In this document: positions 9,127-17,717 of the stretch, piece by piece
How positions within the stretch are numbered: position 1 is the stretch's first letter
Layout: every line of letters begins with the position of its first letter
Assembly: GCF_000021745.1 (NCBI RefSeq)
Contig: NC_011666.1
Coordinates: 3,189,001-3,253,000 of the forward strand
Source of the DNA: Methylocella silvestris BL2
GTDB lineage: Bacteria; Pseudomonadota; Alphaproteobacteria; Rhizobiales; Beijerinckiaceae
Direction: 5' to 3'
DNA length: 64,000 nt
Notes under the pieces: generated by a model
What the model was told of the DNA's origin: nothing
Seen by the model: only the letters and a program-made list of their open reading frames with translations
The model's database searches: none
Made by a program: the position numbers and the translations under genes

Positions 9127-10112
9127 CTAAAGCCCCGCCGGCGGGGCAGGGCGGCGACCCATCCGGCGGCGTGGCGCATCTGCCCGACGCTGTCGGGAAC
9201 TCGCTCATCGCGAGGCTCGCGCCAAAATCCTTTGCGCCCTTCCTCCAGCTCGCGCGCATCGACCGGCCGATCGGCTGGCAGCTGCTTGTGCTGCCGTGCT
9301 GGCAATCGAGCGCGCTCGCCAGCGCGCATCAGGGCGCGGCCCCGCGTCTTGGCGATCTCGCTCTGTTCCTGATCGGCGCGATCGCGATGCGCGGCGCGGG
9401 CTCGACCTATAACGACATCGTCGACCGCGACATCGACGCCAAGGTGGAGCGGACGCGTCTGCGCCCGATTCCGGCCGGGCGCGTCAGCATCGCCGCCGCC
9501 GCCGCATTTCTCGCCGCGCAATGCCTTGTCGGCCTCGCGGCGCTGTTAAGCTTCAACCGCTTCGCCATCGCGCTCGGCTTCGCCTCGCTCGGCTTCGTCG
9601 CCATCTATCCTTTCATGAAGCGCGTCACCTCCTGGCCGCAGGCGGTGCTCGGCGCGGCCTTCGCCTGGGGCGCCCTGATGGGCTGGGCGGCGGCGGAAGG
9701 ATCGCTCAGCCTCGCGCCCGTGCTGCTCTATTGCGGCGCGATCGCCTGGACGATCGGCTATGACACGATTTACGCGCTCCAGGATGTGAAGGACGACGCG
9801 ATCATCGGCATAGGCTCGACGGCGCGGTTCTTCGGCGAGCATGTCGGCGCGGGCGTCGCCTGTTTCTACGCTGCGGCGGCGGTCTTTGCGGGCGCCGCGC
9901 TGTTCGCCGCGGGCGTTGGCGGGCTGGCGCTTATCGGACTCGCCGGCTACGCGCTGCATCTTTTCTGGCAGCTAGCGCAGCTTCGCGCCGGCGGAGGGCC
10001 CCGCCTCGCCGGCGCCGAGGCGCTGCGCCTGTTCCGTTCAAACCGCGACGCTGGCTTCATTCTGTTCGCCGGTCTTATCGCCGAGTCGTTGCGGCTCGCG
10101 CTGGCCGGGTAG
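9123..10112 (+). CDS. ubiA: 4-hydroxybenzoate polyprenyltransferase
   Basis: A membrane prenyltransferase that attaches the polyprenyl tail to 4-hydroxybenzoate in ubiquinone synthesis. The first Asp-rich motif NDIVDRDID (about residues 98-106) and the second YALQDVKDD motif are intact, between about eight hydrophobic helices. No ATG fits. TTG 9123, overlapping the previous stop, gives an N-terminus of family length; GTG 9171 is the alternative. Its last 75 bases overlap the 3' end of the convergent P-type ATPase gene. It supplies quinone for the respiratory chain, including the complex I encoded downstream. Confidence 0.92.
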   Translation: MTKAPPAGQGGDPSGGVAHLPDAVGNSLIARLAPKSFAPFLQLARIDRPIGWQLLVLPCWQSSALASAHQGAAPRLGDLALFLIGAIAMRGAGSTYNDIVDRDIDAKVERTRLRPIPAGRVSIAAAAAFLAAQCLVGLAALLSFNRFAIALGFASLGFVAIYPFMKRVTSWPQAVLGAAFAWGALMGWAAAEGSLSLAPVLLYCGAIAWTIGYDTIYALQDVKDDAIIGIGSTARFFGEHVGAGVACFYAAAAVFAGAALFAAGVGGLALIGLAGYALHLFWQLAQLRAGGGPRLAGAEALRLFRSNRDAGFILFAGLIAESLRLALAG

Positions 10113-12176
10113 CGCTATGAGGGCGCTTCCCGTCGGGACGCGGTTCGACAGAAGCGAGCGGATCAGAACGGCGATGGTCGCGCCATTATGCAGCGTTGCG
10201 GTCACGCGCGCCGGCAGTAATCCGGCGACGGCTCCGATCAGGATGGCCGTATTGGCGCCGACCGCCACGCGGAAATTGGAGCGGATCAGCCGCATCGTCT
10301 GCTGGGAAACCTCGAGCATCGTCGCGAGCGAGTCGAGCCTGTCTTCGATCAGTACGATATCGGCGGTGGCGCGGGCGATGTCGGCCGCTCGGGGCATGGC
10401 GACGCCGACATCCGCCGCCATCAGCGCGGGACCGTCGTTGACGCCGTCGCCGATATAGGCGACGCGGGCGCCCTTGGCCATTAATTCGCCGATGATGCGC
10501 GCCTTGTCTTCCGGCTGCTGCTCATAGAATACGTCGTCCATGCCGAGCGCGTCGCCGAAAGCGATCGCCTTGGCGCGATGGTCGCCGGTGATCATCACGA
10601 GGCGTTTGACGCCAAGCGCCCGGAGACGGGACAGCGTCGAGAGAGCCTCCGCGCGAAGACTGTCGCGCAGGGCGAACACCGCGAGCGGACGGTTTTCCTG
10701 CGCCGCGAACAGCAGCGATTTTCCTTCCGCGCGCAGCTTAGCCGCCAGCGCGCGTTGCGGCGCGAAGGAGATATGCTCGTCGTCCTCGAGAAAATGCCGG
10801 CTGCCGAAGCACACAGTCTCGCCGTTCACAGCACCCTCGACGCCATGGCCGACGATGAAATTCACTTCCTCATGCGGGATATGCGCGAGATGACGCTGCT
10901 GCGCCAGATCGACGATGGCGCGCGCGATCGGGTGGGCCGTATGCTCGCCGAGCGAAGCGACGATCGCGACCGCGAGGTCCTCGTCGACGTCCGGGCGCAG
11001 CGGGCAAATGTCGGTGACGTCCAGCGTGTTCTGCGTCAGCGTCCCGGTTTTGTCGAAGACGACCGTGTCGACGCCGGCGAGAATTTCGATCGCCTGCCCG
11101 CTCTTGACGAGGCATCCCTGCCGCGCGGCGCGATACATCGCGCTTTTGAGAGCGATTGGCGTGCCGAGTTTCACGGTGCAGGAATAATCGACCATGAGCA
11201 CGGATTCGAGCCGCCGCCAGTCGCGCGTCAACGCGAGAACGCCCGCCGCCGACGCCAGCGTGATTCCCACGCGGCGGTCGGCCATGGCGTCGGAGACCGA
11301 CTGAATTTCCGCCGGCCGTTCGAGCGCCTCCTGGATATAGCGGGTAATGCGGCCGGTCGTCGTGCTGTCGCCGACCCGGTCGGCGCGGATGACGAGCCGC
11401 CCATCCGTAATGATTCCGCCCGCGAGGGCGACATCGCCCGGCGCGCGCGGGATCGGCAGGCTTTCGCCCGTGACGGCCGCCTGGTCGACATAGGCGTCGC
11501 CTTCGATGATTTCTCCGTCGACGGGAATGGTTTCGCCGACGCCGACCGCCACATGTTCGCCGCCCCTCAGCTGCGCAAAGGGGATTCGTTCGAGTTCGCC
11601 GCTTTCCCGCTTGACCCAGACGTCGGCCGGCTGCTGGCGCAGCAGCGAACGCAAAAGTTCGTCCGAGCGCTCGACTGTGGTCGATTCGATATAGGCGGCG
11701 AGGGCGACAAGGAAGCGGGTGAAATTCGCGGTGACATATTCGCCGCGCAGAGTCGGCAGGCCGATCGCCAGCGCGTCAAGGACCTCGACCTTCAGCCCAT
11801 GGGTCGCGGCCGCGGCGCCGCGCAAAATCGTTCCCGCCACATTGACGAATGTGACGGCCGCGGCCAGGGGCCTTGGCGCCATCATTGAGACGAAAAGACT
11901 TGCGGCGGTCAGGATCAGCGTGTGCCGGTCAGAGCTTTCCGGCTGCTCCCACGGGGCCGCCCCGGCGGGGGGATTTGCGGCGAGGGCGAGAATCTTTGCG
12001 CGCGTTTGGGGGAGGCCGTCATAAGCGGCGGTCAGCGCGGCGCAGCCCGGATTGATCCGAACCGCAGTGACCCCCGGCGCGCGCCGCACCGCGGTCGAGG
12101 CGCGCGCCAGATCTTCAGGTCGCGACGCCAACCGCAGGCGCAGGCGCTGCGGCAGTTCATGAATAATCCGGACCAT
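10038..12176 (-). CDS. P1B-type heavy-metal P-type ATPase with an atypical SCT membrane motif
   Basis: A 712-residue cation pump. An N-terminal HMA-like fold (residues ~1-55, ELPQRLRLRL...) has no CxxC metal site. The actuator TGES is at 236-239, the phosphorylation motif DKTGT at 375-379, the P1B-specific His-Pro pair near 415, and the hinge GDGVNDGPAL near 600. The transmembrane metal-site motif, normally CPC, reads Ser-Cys-Thr (332-334) in VDYSCTVKLGTP. That places it in the poorly characterised group of P1B pumps with (S/C)C-x-K-type motifs, so the substrate cannot be assigned. It is the last gene of the 13290-10038 operon and overlaps ubiA tail-to-tail by 75 bases. Confidence 0.88.
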   Translation of the reverse strand: MVRIIHELPQRLRLRLASRPEDLARASTAVRRAPGVTAVRINPGCAALTAAYDGLPQTRAKILALAANPPAGAAPWEQPESSDRHTLILTAASLFVSMMAPRPLAAAVTFVNVAGTILRGAAAATHGLKVEVLDALAIGLPTLRGEYVTANFTRFLVALAAYIESTTVERSDELLRSLLRQQPADVWVKRESGELERIPFAQLRGGEHVAVGVGETIPVDGEIIEGDAYVDQAAVTGESLPIPRAPGDVALAGGIITDGRLVIRADRVGDSTTTGRITRYIQEALERPAEIQSVSDAMADRRVGITLASAAGVLALTRDWRRLESVLMVDYSCTVKLGTPIALKSAMYRAARQGCLVKSGQAIEILAGVDTVVFDKTGTLTQNTLDVTDICPLRPDVDEDLAVAIVASLGEHTAHPIARAIVDLAQQRHLAHIPHEEVNFIVGHGVEGAVNGETVCFGSRHFLEDDEHISFAPQRALAAKLRAEGKSLLFAAQENRPLAVFALRDSLRAEALSTLSRLRALGVKRLVMITGDHRAKAIAFGDALGMDDVFYEQQPEDKARIIGELMAKGARVAYIGDGVNDGPALMAADVGVAMPRAADIARATADIVLIEDRLDSLATMLEVSQQTMRLIRSNFRVAVGANTAILIGAVAGLLPARVTATLHNGATIAVLIRSLLSNRVPTGSALIALPGQREPQRLGDKTGEQNEASVAV

Positions 12177-12185
12177 GAAGGAAAA

Positions 12186-12572
12186 TCAGCTCTCCGCGGG
12201 GGGCGTTTCGGGAAGCACTTCCGGAGGCGAGGCGACTTCCGCCTCGGCGTCGTGAAAGCGTTCTTTGAACTCCTCGACGCTGCCGCGAAGCGTAGTCCAG
12301 AGCTGGACGGCGCTTCGCAGGATCGTGCGCTGCGCCTTTTCATTGGTCGCCAGATAGGCGGCGCCGGCCCCGATGATGAGGCCTTTCACCAGCGAATCGG
12401 CCCCGGGATGGCGATGGCGGTTGACGGCCGGAGGGGCGAATCGCGCCGCGCCGTAAATTGGCCGGGCCGGAGCGGGGCCGCCATTTGCCGCGCCATTGGC
12501 GCCCTCCAGCGTCGCGGGATCGACGCCATAATAATGATAGTGGTGCTGCACGTCCTTGTCCTCGCCTTTCAT
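12186..12572 (-). CDS. Small His-rich protein with glycine-rich membrane segment
   Basis: A 128-residue unknown protein. Residues 10-15 read HHYHYY and a second cluster NRHRHPG is at 51-57, both potentially metal-binding (inference). A Gly/Ala-rich hydrophobic segment (LVKGLIIGAGAAYL, 61-74) could be a short membrane anchor, followed by an amphipathic helix with acidic and basic residues and a Pro/Glu tail. It has a good ribosome-binding site (AGAGGAA) and lies 9 bases upstream of the P1B ATPase gene, so it is probably an accessory protein of that pump. I do not recognise a named domain. Confidence 0.65.
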   Translation of the reverse strand: MKGEDKDVQHHYHYYGVDPATLEGANGAANGGPAPARPIYGAARFAPPAVNRHRHPGADSLVKGLIIGAGAAYLATNEKAQRTILRSAVQLWTTLRGSVEEFKERFHDAEAEVASPPEVLPETPPAES

Positions 12573-12602
12573 AGTGGGGTTCCTCTGCCTCGAATGCTGG
12601 GC

Positions 12603-12941
12603 TCAGGCGTCGCGGATCGTGGCGGCGGCGTTCGCCGTTGCGGCCTCGGGCGCCTTCGGCTTCGCGCGGCTCTTGTTGAAGGCGTCGGCCGCCGCTGCGC
12701 GCACGTCCGGCCGATGCGCCAGCACAACGAGACCCGCGCCGATCGCGGCGCCGATCCAGAAGTTCGAGCCGCTGGCCCGCGCGATGCGGGTGAAGTTGGA
12801 GAGGCTGAAGCCATCGGTCAGGACGCCCTCGACCACGTCCAGCAGGTCGATCCGCCGCTCGGCGCCGGGGACTTCCGCTGCGCCATCATTCGCGTAGGCG
12901 TCGCCGGGATAGGGGCCTTGGCCCCAGTTAGCATGAGACAT
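12603..12941 (-). CDS. Small protein with glycine-zipper-like segment, ATPase operon
   Basis: A 112-residue unknown protein. An Asn/Gly/Pro-rich polar head (1-30) precedes a predicted helix (31-56) and a glycine-zipper-like hydrophobic stretch (FWIGAAIGAGLVVLA, 61-75), then an Ala/Lys-rich tail. The hydrophobic stretch resembles the IIGAGAAYL segment of the next gene, suggesting that the two proteins pack together in the membrane (inference). AAAGGA precedes the ATG. Third from the end of the P1B ATPase operon. Confidence 0.62.
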   Translation of the reverse strand: MSHANWGQGPYPGDAYANDGAAEVPGAERRIDLLDVVEGVLTDGFSLSNFTRIARASGSNFWIGAAIGAGLVVLAHRPDVRAAAADAFNKSRAKPKAPEAATANAAATIRDA

Positions 12942-12984
12942 GGGTGATCCTTTGAAAATTGGCCGCGGCCTGAAGCTGCAGCCG

Positions 12985-13290
12985 TCAGGAAAGGCGGCGG
13001 GCGAAAATCTCTTCTATTTCTGCTTTGTCGGCGACGAGCAGCCGCGCCCAGATCGGAGAGGGAATTTCGGCGCAATCGTAATCAACCACGAGCGTCAGCG
13101 CGGCTGCGTTGATCCGCATCGTCTTGACGCCGCGAATCCGCTTGATGAGATCGGCGAAAGGCGCCGGATCGATGTTCGGCAGGCGCGCCAGCGCGGTCAT
13201 GTCGAACTTGATGCGGATTCGTCCCGGGACATGATGTGCGATGGTCAGAAACCGGCGTTGGTCAAGAATAGGCGCCAGGTCAGGAAGCAT
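12985..13290 (-). CDS. Stand-alone HMA-like (HMA_2 type) domain protein
   Basis: A 101-residue protein made essentially of one heavy-metal-associated-like fold: HHVPGRIRIKFD (19-30) and a central GVKTMRINAAALTLVVDYD (54-72). The CxxC metal site of classical HMA domains is missing; the only cysteine is Cys73. The same module, in the form IHELPQRLRLRL, begins the P1B ATPase at the other end of the operon. AAGAAAGG precedes the ATG. As first gene it probably sets expression of the operon, with the FNR/FixK-like box at 13411-13424 about 120 bases upstream. Confidence 0.72.
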   Translation of the reverse strand: MLPDLAPILDQRRFLTIAHHVPGRIRIKFDMTALARLPNIDPAPFADLIKRIRGVKTMRINAAALTLVVDYDCAEIPSPIWARLLVADKAEIEEIFARRLS

Positions 13291-13410
13291 GCGGCCGGTC
13301 TTGCCTTTCTTGGAGCGTATCTTGAGCGCAGCATCCGCCTCGCGAATAGACGCGCGTCTTCCGCCGAAGGCGAGACGTATAAATCTTGACAGAAATCATA
13401 CTCGAAAAGA

Positions 13411-13424
13411 GTGATCTAAATCAA
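13411..13424 (-). promoter_or_regulatory. FNR/FixK-like binding site
   Basis: Plus-strand text GTGATCTAAATCAA differs from the consensus TTGAT-N4-ATCAA by one base. Its centre is about 41 bases upstream of a plausible minus-strand start near 13376, with an AT-rich -10-like sequence (GATTTATA) between. This is the geometry of an activating class II FNR/FixK site and predicts low-oxygen induction of the HMA/P1B ATPase operon. Not verified by any scan. Confidence 0.55.
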
Positions 13425-13577
13425 TGCGATAATAAATATGTAGTTTCGATAGATTCTAAACTTAGATTAGAGCGAATTTAAACTTCCACGATATCGGGAG
13501 GGCTTCGCTTTGAAGCCGAGTTTTCGCGCGAATGCTTTAAGACGTCAGCGAACGTCTGGAAAGCGGGCTGGCGCGCT

Positions 13578-14396
13578 CTAGAAAAAATTCTCGAGCGAGA
13601 TCGGTTCGAAGCCGGCGCGCTCCATCTCGATGACGAAGGCGACGCTGCGCGCGATCAGCCGGTCGCGCGTGGTGATGCCGAGCAACTCCGCCTTGGGCGA
13701 AGAGACGATCTCGGCGACGTCGGCGCCTTTCATGACGGAGGCCCCGTCGCGGGCGAGGCCGCGCACCCGTCCGGCGCAGGGCGCGACAATCTCGCTCGAG
13801 CCGATCGCGCCGACGATGTCCCCCTTGGCGAGCGTGTCGCCGAACTGTTTCACCCCATGGAACAGGCCGTGATGGGGAGCCGTGATCATGCGTCCATCGG
13901 CGAATCGCCGCTCGTCGACGCCATTCTGACGGCTGAGCGGGCCCTGCCGGATCACGCCGCCGGGATCGCGCGCGCCAATATCGATCAAGACGTCGCAATT
14001 GGCGCCGGCGACATAGCCGGGGCCAAGGCCAATCGTGACGGCGGCAAGATGGCGCAGCCGCTCGGGCCCGCTGGAATCGGCGCGGGCGTCGACAATTATA
14101 TCCCAAGGCCAGCGGGTCGTGACCTCCTCGAAGGGATGCCAAAGCACCGGGATCGATGCGCCGCTCTTCAAAGAGGAGAGGAAATCCTTGGTCTTGTCGG
14201 CGCGCCGCGCCTCGACGCCTTCGAAAGCGCAGGACCCGTCCGTCCAGGCGTCGACAAACGACATGCGGCGGCGGATCGTGCGCGGCGGAACCGGCTGGTG
14301 GATGGCGACCGCATGGCCAGCAAGGTGCAGCTTTCGCGCGACAGCGGAAGCCAGCTCATCCATGCCGAGCACAAGAACAGAGGTATCTTCGCTCAT
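13578..14396 (-). CDS. YqeB/EF2563-family protein (selenium-dependent molybdenum hydroxylase system)
   Basis: A 272-residue protein. An N-terminal Rossmann-like region (VLVLGMDELASAVARKLHLAG, abbreviated here as residues 7-27) is followed by the family's RRRMSFVDAW text and by a conserved GLGPGYVAG and APHHGLF-like stretch. The C-terminal lipoyl-like segment contains GDTLAKGDIVGAIG and VAPCAGRVRGL. In other bacteria the family sits next to selenium-dependent xanthine dehydrogenase and XdhC/MocA genes. Here none of these is nearby; the neighbours are trmFO and the ATPase operon. The role in this organism is therefore uncertain. Confidence 0.72.
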   Translation of the reverse strand: MSEDTSVLVLGMDELASAVARKLHLAGHAVAIHQPVPPRTIRRRMSFVDAWTDGSCAFEGVEARRADKTKDFLSSLKSGASIPVLWHPFEEVTTRWPWDIIVDARADSSGPERLRHLAAVTIGLGPGYVAGANCDVLIDIGARDPGGVIRQGPLSRQNGVDERRFADGRMITAPHHGLFHGVKQFGDTLAKGDIVGAIGSSEIVAPCAGRVRGLARDGASVMKGADVAEIVSSPKAELLGITTRDRLIARSVAFVIEMERAGFEPISLENFF

Positions 14397-14477
14397 CAGC
14401 CGATCTCAAAGATATTCTCGCGAAGTCTGTCAGTTTGATGAAACAAACGCAAGGAGATGATCGCCCCTTCGCGCGCG

Positions 14478-15893
14478 TCACGCTGGCGCGGGGACCTTCA
14501 GCGCGGCGATCCAGGCCTCAAAGTCGCGCAGGGCGCGCGCGCTGAGCGCCGCCTTCTTGACCGCCGCCTTTTCCGGCCCGCGCAGACGCTTGCCCTGCGG
14601 CTTTTCAAGCGGCTCCGTGAGCGGCGGAAACAGACCGAAATTGACGTTCATCGGCTGAAACGAGGAGGGCCCGGCGTCGATCGTCTCGATATGCCCTGCG
14701 GTGATGTGATTGATCAGCGCGCCGAGCGCGGTCGTCGCCGGGGGCGGCAAAAACGCTTCGCCGCTGCGATCGGCCGCCGCCATCCGCCCGACGACGAGGC
14801 CGATCGCCGCGCTTTCGACATAGCCCTCGCACCCGGTGATCTGGCCGGCGAAACGCAGCCGCGGCTGTGCCCGCAGGCGGAACGCGCTGTCGAGCACTTT
14901 CGGCGAATTCAGAAAAGTGTTGCGGTGCAGGCCGCCGAGGCGCGCGAATTCGGCGCGCTCAAGCCCCGGTATGGCGCGAAACACGGCGATCTGCGCGCCA
15001 TGTTTCAGCTTGGTCTGAAAGCCCACCATATTATAAAGCGTGCCGAGCGCATTATCCTGCCGCAGCTGAACGACAGCATAGGCCTTGACGTCGGGCTCAT
15101 GCGGATTTGTCAGCCCGAACGGCTTCATCGGCCCGTGCCGCAAGGTTTCGGCGCCGCGCTCGGCCATGATCTCGATCGGCAGGCAGCCATCGAAATAGGG
15201 CGTTTCCTCGAACGTCTTGAATTCGATCTTTTCCGCTTCGTTGAGCGCGTCGACGAAGGCGTAATATTGTTCTTTGTTCAGCGGGCAGTTGATGTAGTCC
15301 GCGCCCGAGCCGCCCGGCCCCGCCTTGTCGTAGCGGGACTGCATCCAGGCCTTGCTCATATCGACCGACTCGCGATGAACCACCGGCGCGATGGCGTCGT
15401 AGAAAGCAAGGTCGCGCTCTCCCGTCAGCGCGCCGATCGCGGCGCCGAGCGCCTGGCTGGTGAGGGGGCCGGTGGCGATGATCACATTGTCCCAGTCGGC
15501 CGGCGGAAGCCCGGCGATCTCCTCGCAGACCACCTCGATCAGCGGGCACGCGCGGATCCGTTCGGTGATTGCGCGCGAAAACCCGTCGCGATCCACGGCG
15601 AGCGCGCCGCCGGCCGGAAGTTTATGCAGATCAGCTGCGCTCATGATCAGCGAATCGAGGCCGCGCATCTCCCGGTGCAGCATGCCGATCGCGCTCGTTT
15701 GCGGATCGTCGGCGCGGAACGAATTCGAGCAGACGAGCTCGGCGAAATCGCCGGTGCGATGCGCCGGCGTCTGCCGCACGGGGCGCATTTCATGCAGCAC
15801 GACAGGCGCCCCGGCGCGGGCGATCTGCCATGCGGCCTCGGCGCCGGCGAGGCCTGCGCCTATGACATGGATCGGCTGTGAAGAGATCGGCAT
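14478..15893 (-). CDS. trmFO: Folate/FAD-dependent tRNA (uracil-5-)-methyltransferase
   Basis: Makes 5-methyluridine at position 54 of tRNA using methylene-tetrahydrofolate and FAD. The dinucleotide-binding motif [11 protein letters not shown] is at residues 11-21. Family text follows, including [10 protein letters not shown] (the Cys region near residue 50) and a C-terminal [14 protein letters not shown]. At 471 residues the length is usual for alphaproteobacterial TrmFO. It lies 23 bases downstream of the multicopper-oxidase-like gene on the same strand. Confidence 0.95.
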   Translation of the reverse strand: MPISSQPIHVIGAGLAGAEAAWQIARAGAPVVLHEMRPVRQTPAHRTGDFAELVCSNSFRADDPQTSAIGMLHREMRGLDSLIMSAADLHKLPAGGALAVDRDGFSRAITERIRACPLIEVVCEEIAGLPPADWDNVIIATGPLTSQALGAAIGALTGERDLAFYDAIAPVVHRESVDMSKAWMQSRYDKAGPGGSGADYINCPLNKEQYYAFVDALNEAEKIEFKTFEETPYFDGCLPIEIMAERGAETLRHGPMKPFGLTNPHEPDVKAYAVVQLRQDNALGTLYNMVGFQTKLKHGAQIAVFRAIPGLERAEFARLGGLHRNTFLNSPKVLDSAFRLRAQPRLRFAGQITGCEGYVESAAIGLVVGRMAAADRSGEAFLPPPATTALGALINHITAGHIETIDAGPSSFQPMNVNFGLFPPLTEPLEKPQGKRLRGPEKAAVKKAALSARALRDFEAWIAALKVPAPA

Positions 15894-15916
15894 GGGCTAT
15901 TCCGAAAGAGAGCGCG

Positions 15917-17317
15917 TCAAGTCACCAGGAACCATGCGGCGAGGCCGGCGCCCTCGCGTCCGGCGATAAAGGACAGGATCGCCCATTTTCCCGGCGTCTC
16001 GGCAATGAAGGCGATCCGCTTGGTCTTGCCCGGCCCGATGAGAATGTTGTCGCGCCAATAAGGCTCCCAGCCGTCGTCGAGATCGTGCAGCAGCCGCGCC
16101 TGATGGCCGCGAATATGGATCGCCTGCGTCAAATTGGAGCGATTGACGAGGCCGAGCGAGACCGCCGCCCCGCGCTTGACGCTAAACAGAGGCTTCTCGG
16201 CAAAATCAGCGACCGCGCCGCCGTTGAGGCTCCAGACGAGTTCTCGCCCGCCCGCCGTCGTGGGCGCCGGTTTCGCCGGCTCGATGACGATGTCGAGCCG
16301 TTTGGCGGTCTCCAGCCTGATCCGCGTCGGCAGCAGCGGATTGACGGGCAGCGAAGCGATCGGCGCGGGAGCGGCAGCGGCTTGCGCGGTTTCCGCCGCA
16401 GCCTCCGTCTTGAACATAAGAAGGTCGCGGTCCGGCTCATTGTCGCCGCGCAGCACGAGCCGCGCTTCTTTGCCCGCCTCAGCGGGCAGGTCGAACATCA
16501 CGTCGAAACGCGCGCCGGGCCCGACGGGAATTGTGCGCCGTACCGGCTCAAAGGCGGAATCGGCCGGCTGGCCGTCGACCGCGAGGATCATTGGCGTCAC
16601 GCCCTCGAAGGCGATCGACATGATCCGCGCGGCCGTGGCGCTGACGAGCCGCAGCCGCACGCGGGCGCCGGGCTTTGTCGTTTCCGTCAGCGGCGTTGGT
16701 TGCGAGTTCACGGTCACCAGCGCGCCGATGCTGCCGGGGCCGAGCGCCTCTTCCTTCGCGCCAAAGTCTTCGGCGATCATGCCCTGATCGTCGAGGCGCC
16801 AGTCGGCGATGATTGCCAGCATGTCGCGGTCAACTCGCGGCGGATCGGTCTCCTCGACGATCAAGGCCCCGTAGAGACCCCGCGAAAACTGCTCGGCGGC
16901 GAAGGGGAGATATCCCGGCCGATAGGCGAACAGCCCGCTGTCCGGCGGCGTGAAGCGATAGTCGAAGCTTTCGCCCGGCTCGACCGGCTTTTGCGTCAGG
17001 CCGCCGACGCCGTCCATGGCGTTGGCGATGCGCAATCCCGGCCACATCAGGCTCATCGGCTGTTCGAGCTTGTTGACGAGGCGGAGTTTCAGCTCCTCGC
17101 CCTTTTTGCAGCGAAGAAGCGGTCCGGGGACCGCGCCATTGAAGGCGAAGACAGGCGTTTCGGCGGCGGGCTGGGGCAACAGCTGCAGCCGCCCGGGCGC
17201 GGCCTGCAACTCGAAAAACCCGCCCGCTGCGGGTTCGGCGCGGGCAGGCAGGTCGATGAGGCTGAGGGCGAGGCTCGACCCGATCAGACGGCGGCGGGTG
17301 ATGAGGGGTGAAGGCAT
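15917..17317 (-). CDS. Multicopper-oxidase-fold protein lacking the copper ligands
   Basis: A 466-residue exported protein. The N-terminus TRRRLIGSSLALSLIDLPARA is Tat-like but has R-R-R-L rather than a full consensus. Three cupredoxin-like domains can be followed, with the typical FNGAVPGPLL near residue 58. At the four copper-ligand sites the histidines are gone or displaced. The HWHG region reads MWPGLRI (~91-97), the WYHSH region reads FAYRPGY (~130-136), the HPFHLHGH region reads IHIRGHQ, and the C-terminal HCHxxxHxxxxM region reads ILSFIAGREGAGLAAWF. It is therefore probably structural, like FtsP/SufI, rather than an oxidase (inference). Confidence 0.8.
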   Translation of the reverse strand: MPSPLITRRRLIGSSLALSLIDLPARAEPAAGGFFELQAAPGRLQLLPQPAAETPVFAFNGAVPGPLLRCKKGEELKLRLVNKLEQPMSLMWPGLRIANAMDGVGGLTQKPVEPGESFDYRFTPPDSGLFAYRPGYLPFAAEQFSRGLYGALIVEETDPPRVDRDMLAIIADWRLDDQGMIAEDFGAKEEALGPGSIGALVTVNSQPTPLTETTKPGARVRLRLVSATAARIMSIAFEGVTPMILAVDGQPADSAFEPVRRTIPVGPGARFDVMFDLPAEAGKEARLVLRGDNEPDRDLLMFKTEAAAETAQAAAAPAPIASLPVNPLLPTRIRLETAKRLDIVIEPAKPAPTTAGGRELVWSLNGGAVADFAEKPLFSVKRGAAVSLGLVNRSNLTQAIHIRGHQARLLHDLDDGWEPYWRDNILIGPGKTKRIAFIAETPGKWAILSFIAGREGAGLAAWFLVT

Positions 17318-17549
17318 CGCTTGGGCCGGAGGAAAAGGCGGCAGAGCCGCATCGCCGCGCCAATTGAGCGGAAGGGGTTTGTGCGGGAGGTTGGCCGCTT
17401 TGGCAAGCGCCCCCCGCGCTCGCAGATTGCCTTATCTGGCTGGCCGTCCTACTTATCTTTTTTGCTGCGCCAGCCGCGCGCGATTGCTATAGAGCGCCAC
17501 CCGCGGCGGGGCAAAGGGCTCCGCCCGTGGCAGCGCGACGAAAAAACGC

Positions 17550-17634
17550 GCGGGCGTGGCGGAACTGGTAGACGCGCCGGATTTAGGTTCCGGTGGTGAA
17601 AATCGTGGGGGTTCGAGTCCCTCCGCCCGCACCA
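17550..17634 (+). tRNA. tRNA-Leu (anticodon TAG)
   Basis: A complete cloverleaf with a long variable arm. The acceptor stem GCGGGCG pairs with CGCCCGC, the anticodon stem CCGGA/TCCGG encloses the loop TTTAGGT (anticodon TAG), and the T-arm loop is TTCGAGT. CCA is encoded (17632-17634). Class II architecture agrees with leucine. Confidence 0.97.
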
Positions 17635-17717
17635 GACCATGAGATTGAGATCACGTCCGCGCCGCCGATGCGGACCGAATGAACAAAGACAGGCAAGAGG
17701 AAAAGGTTACTCAGAAG

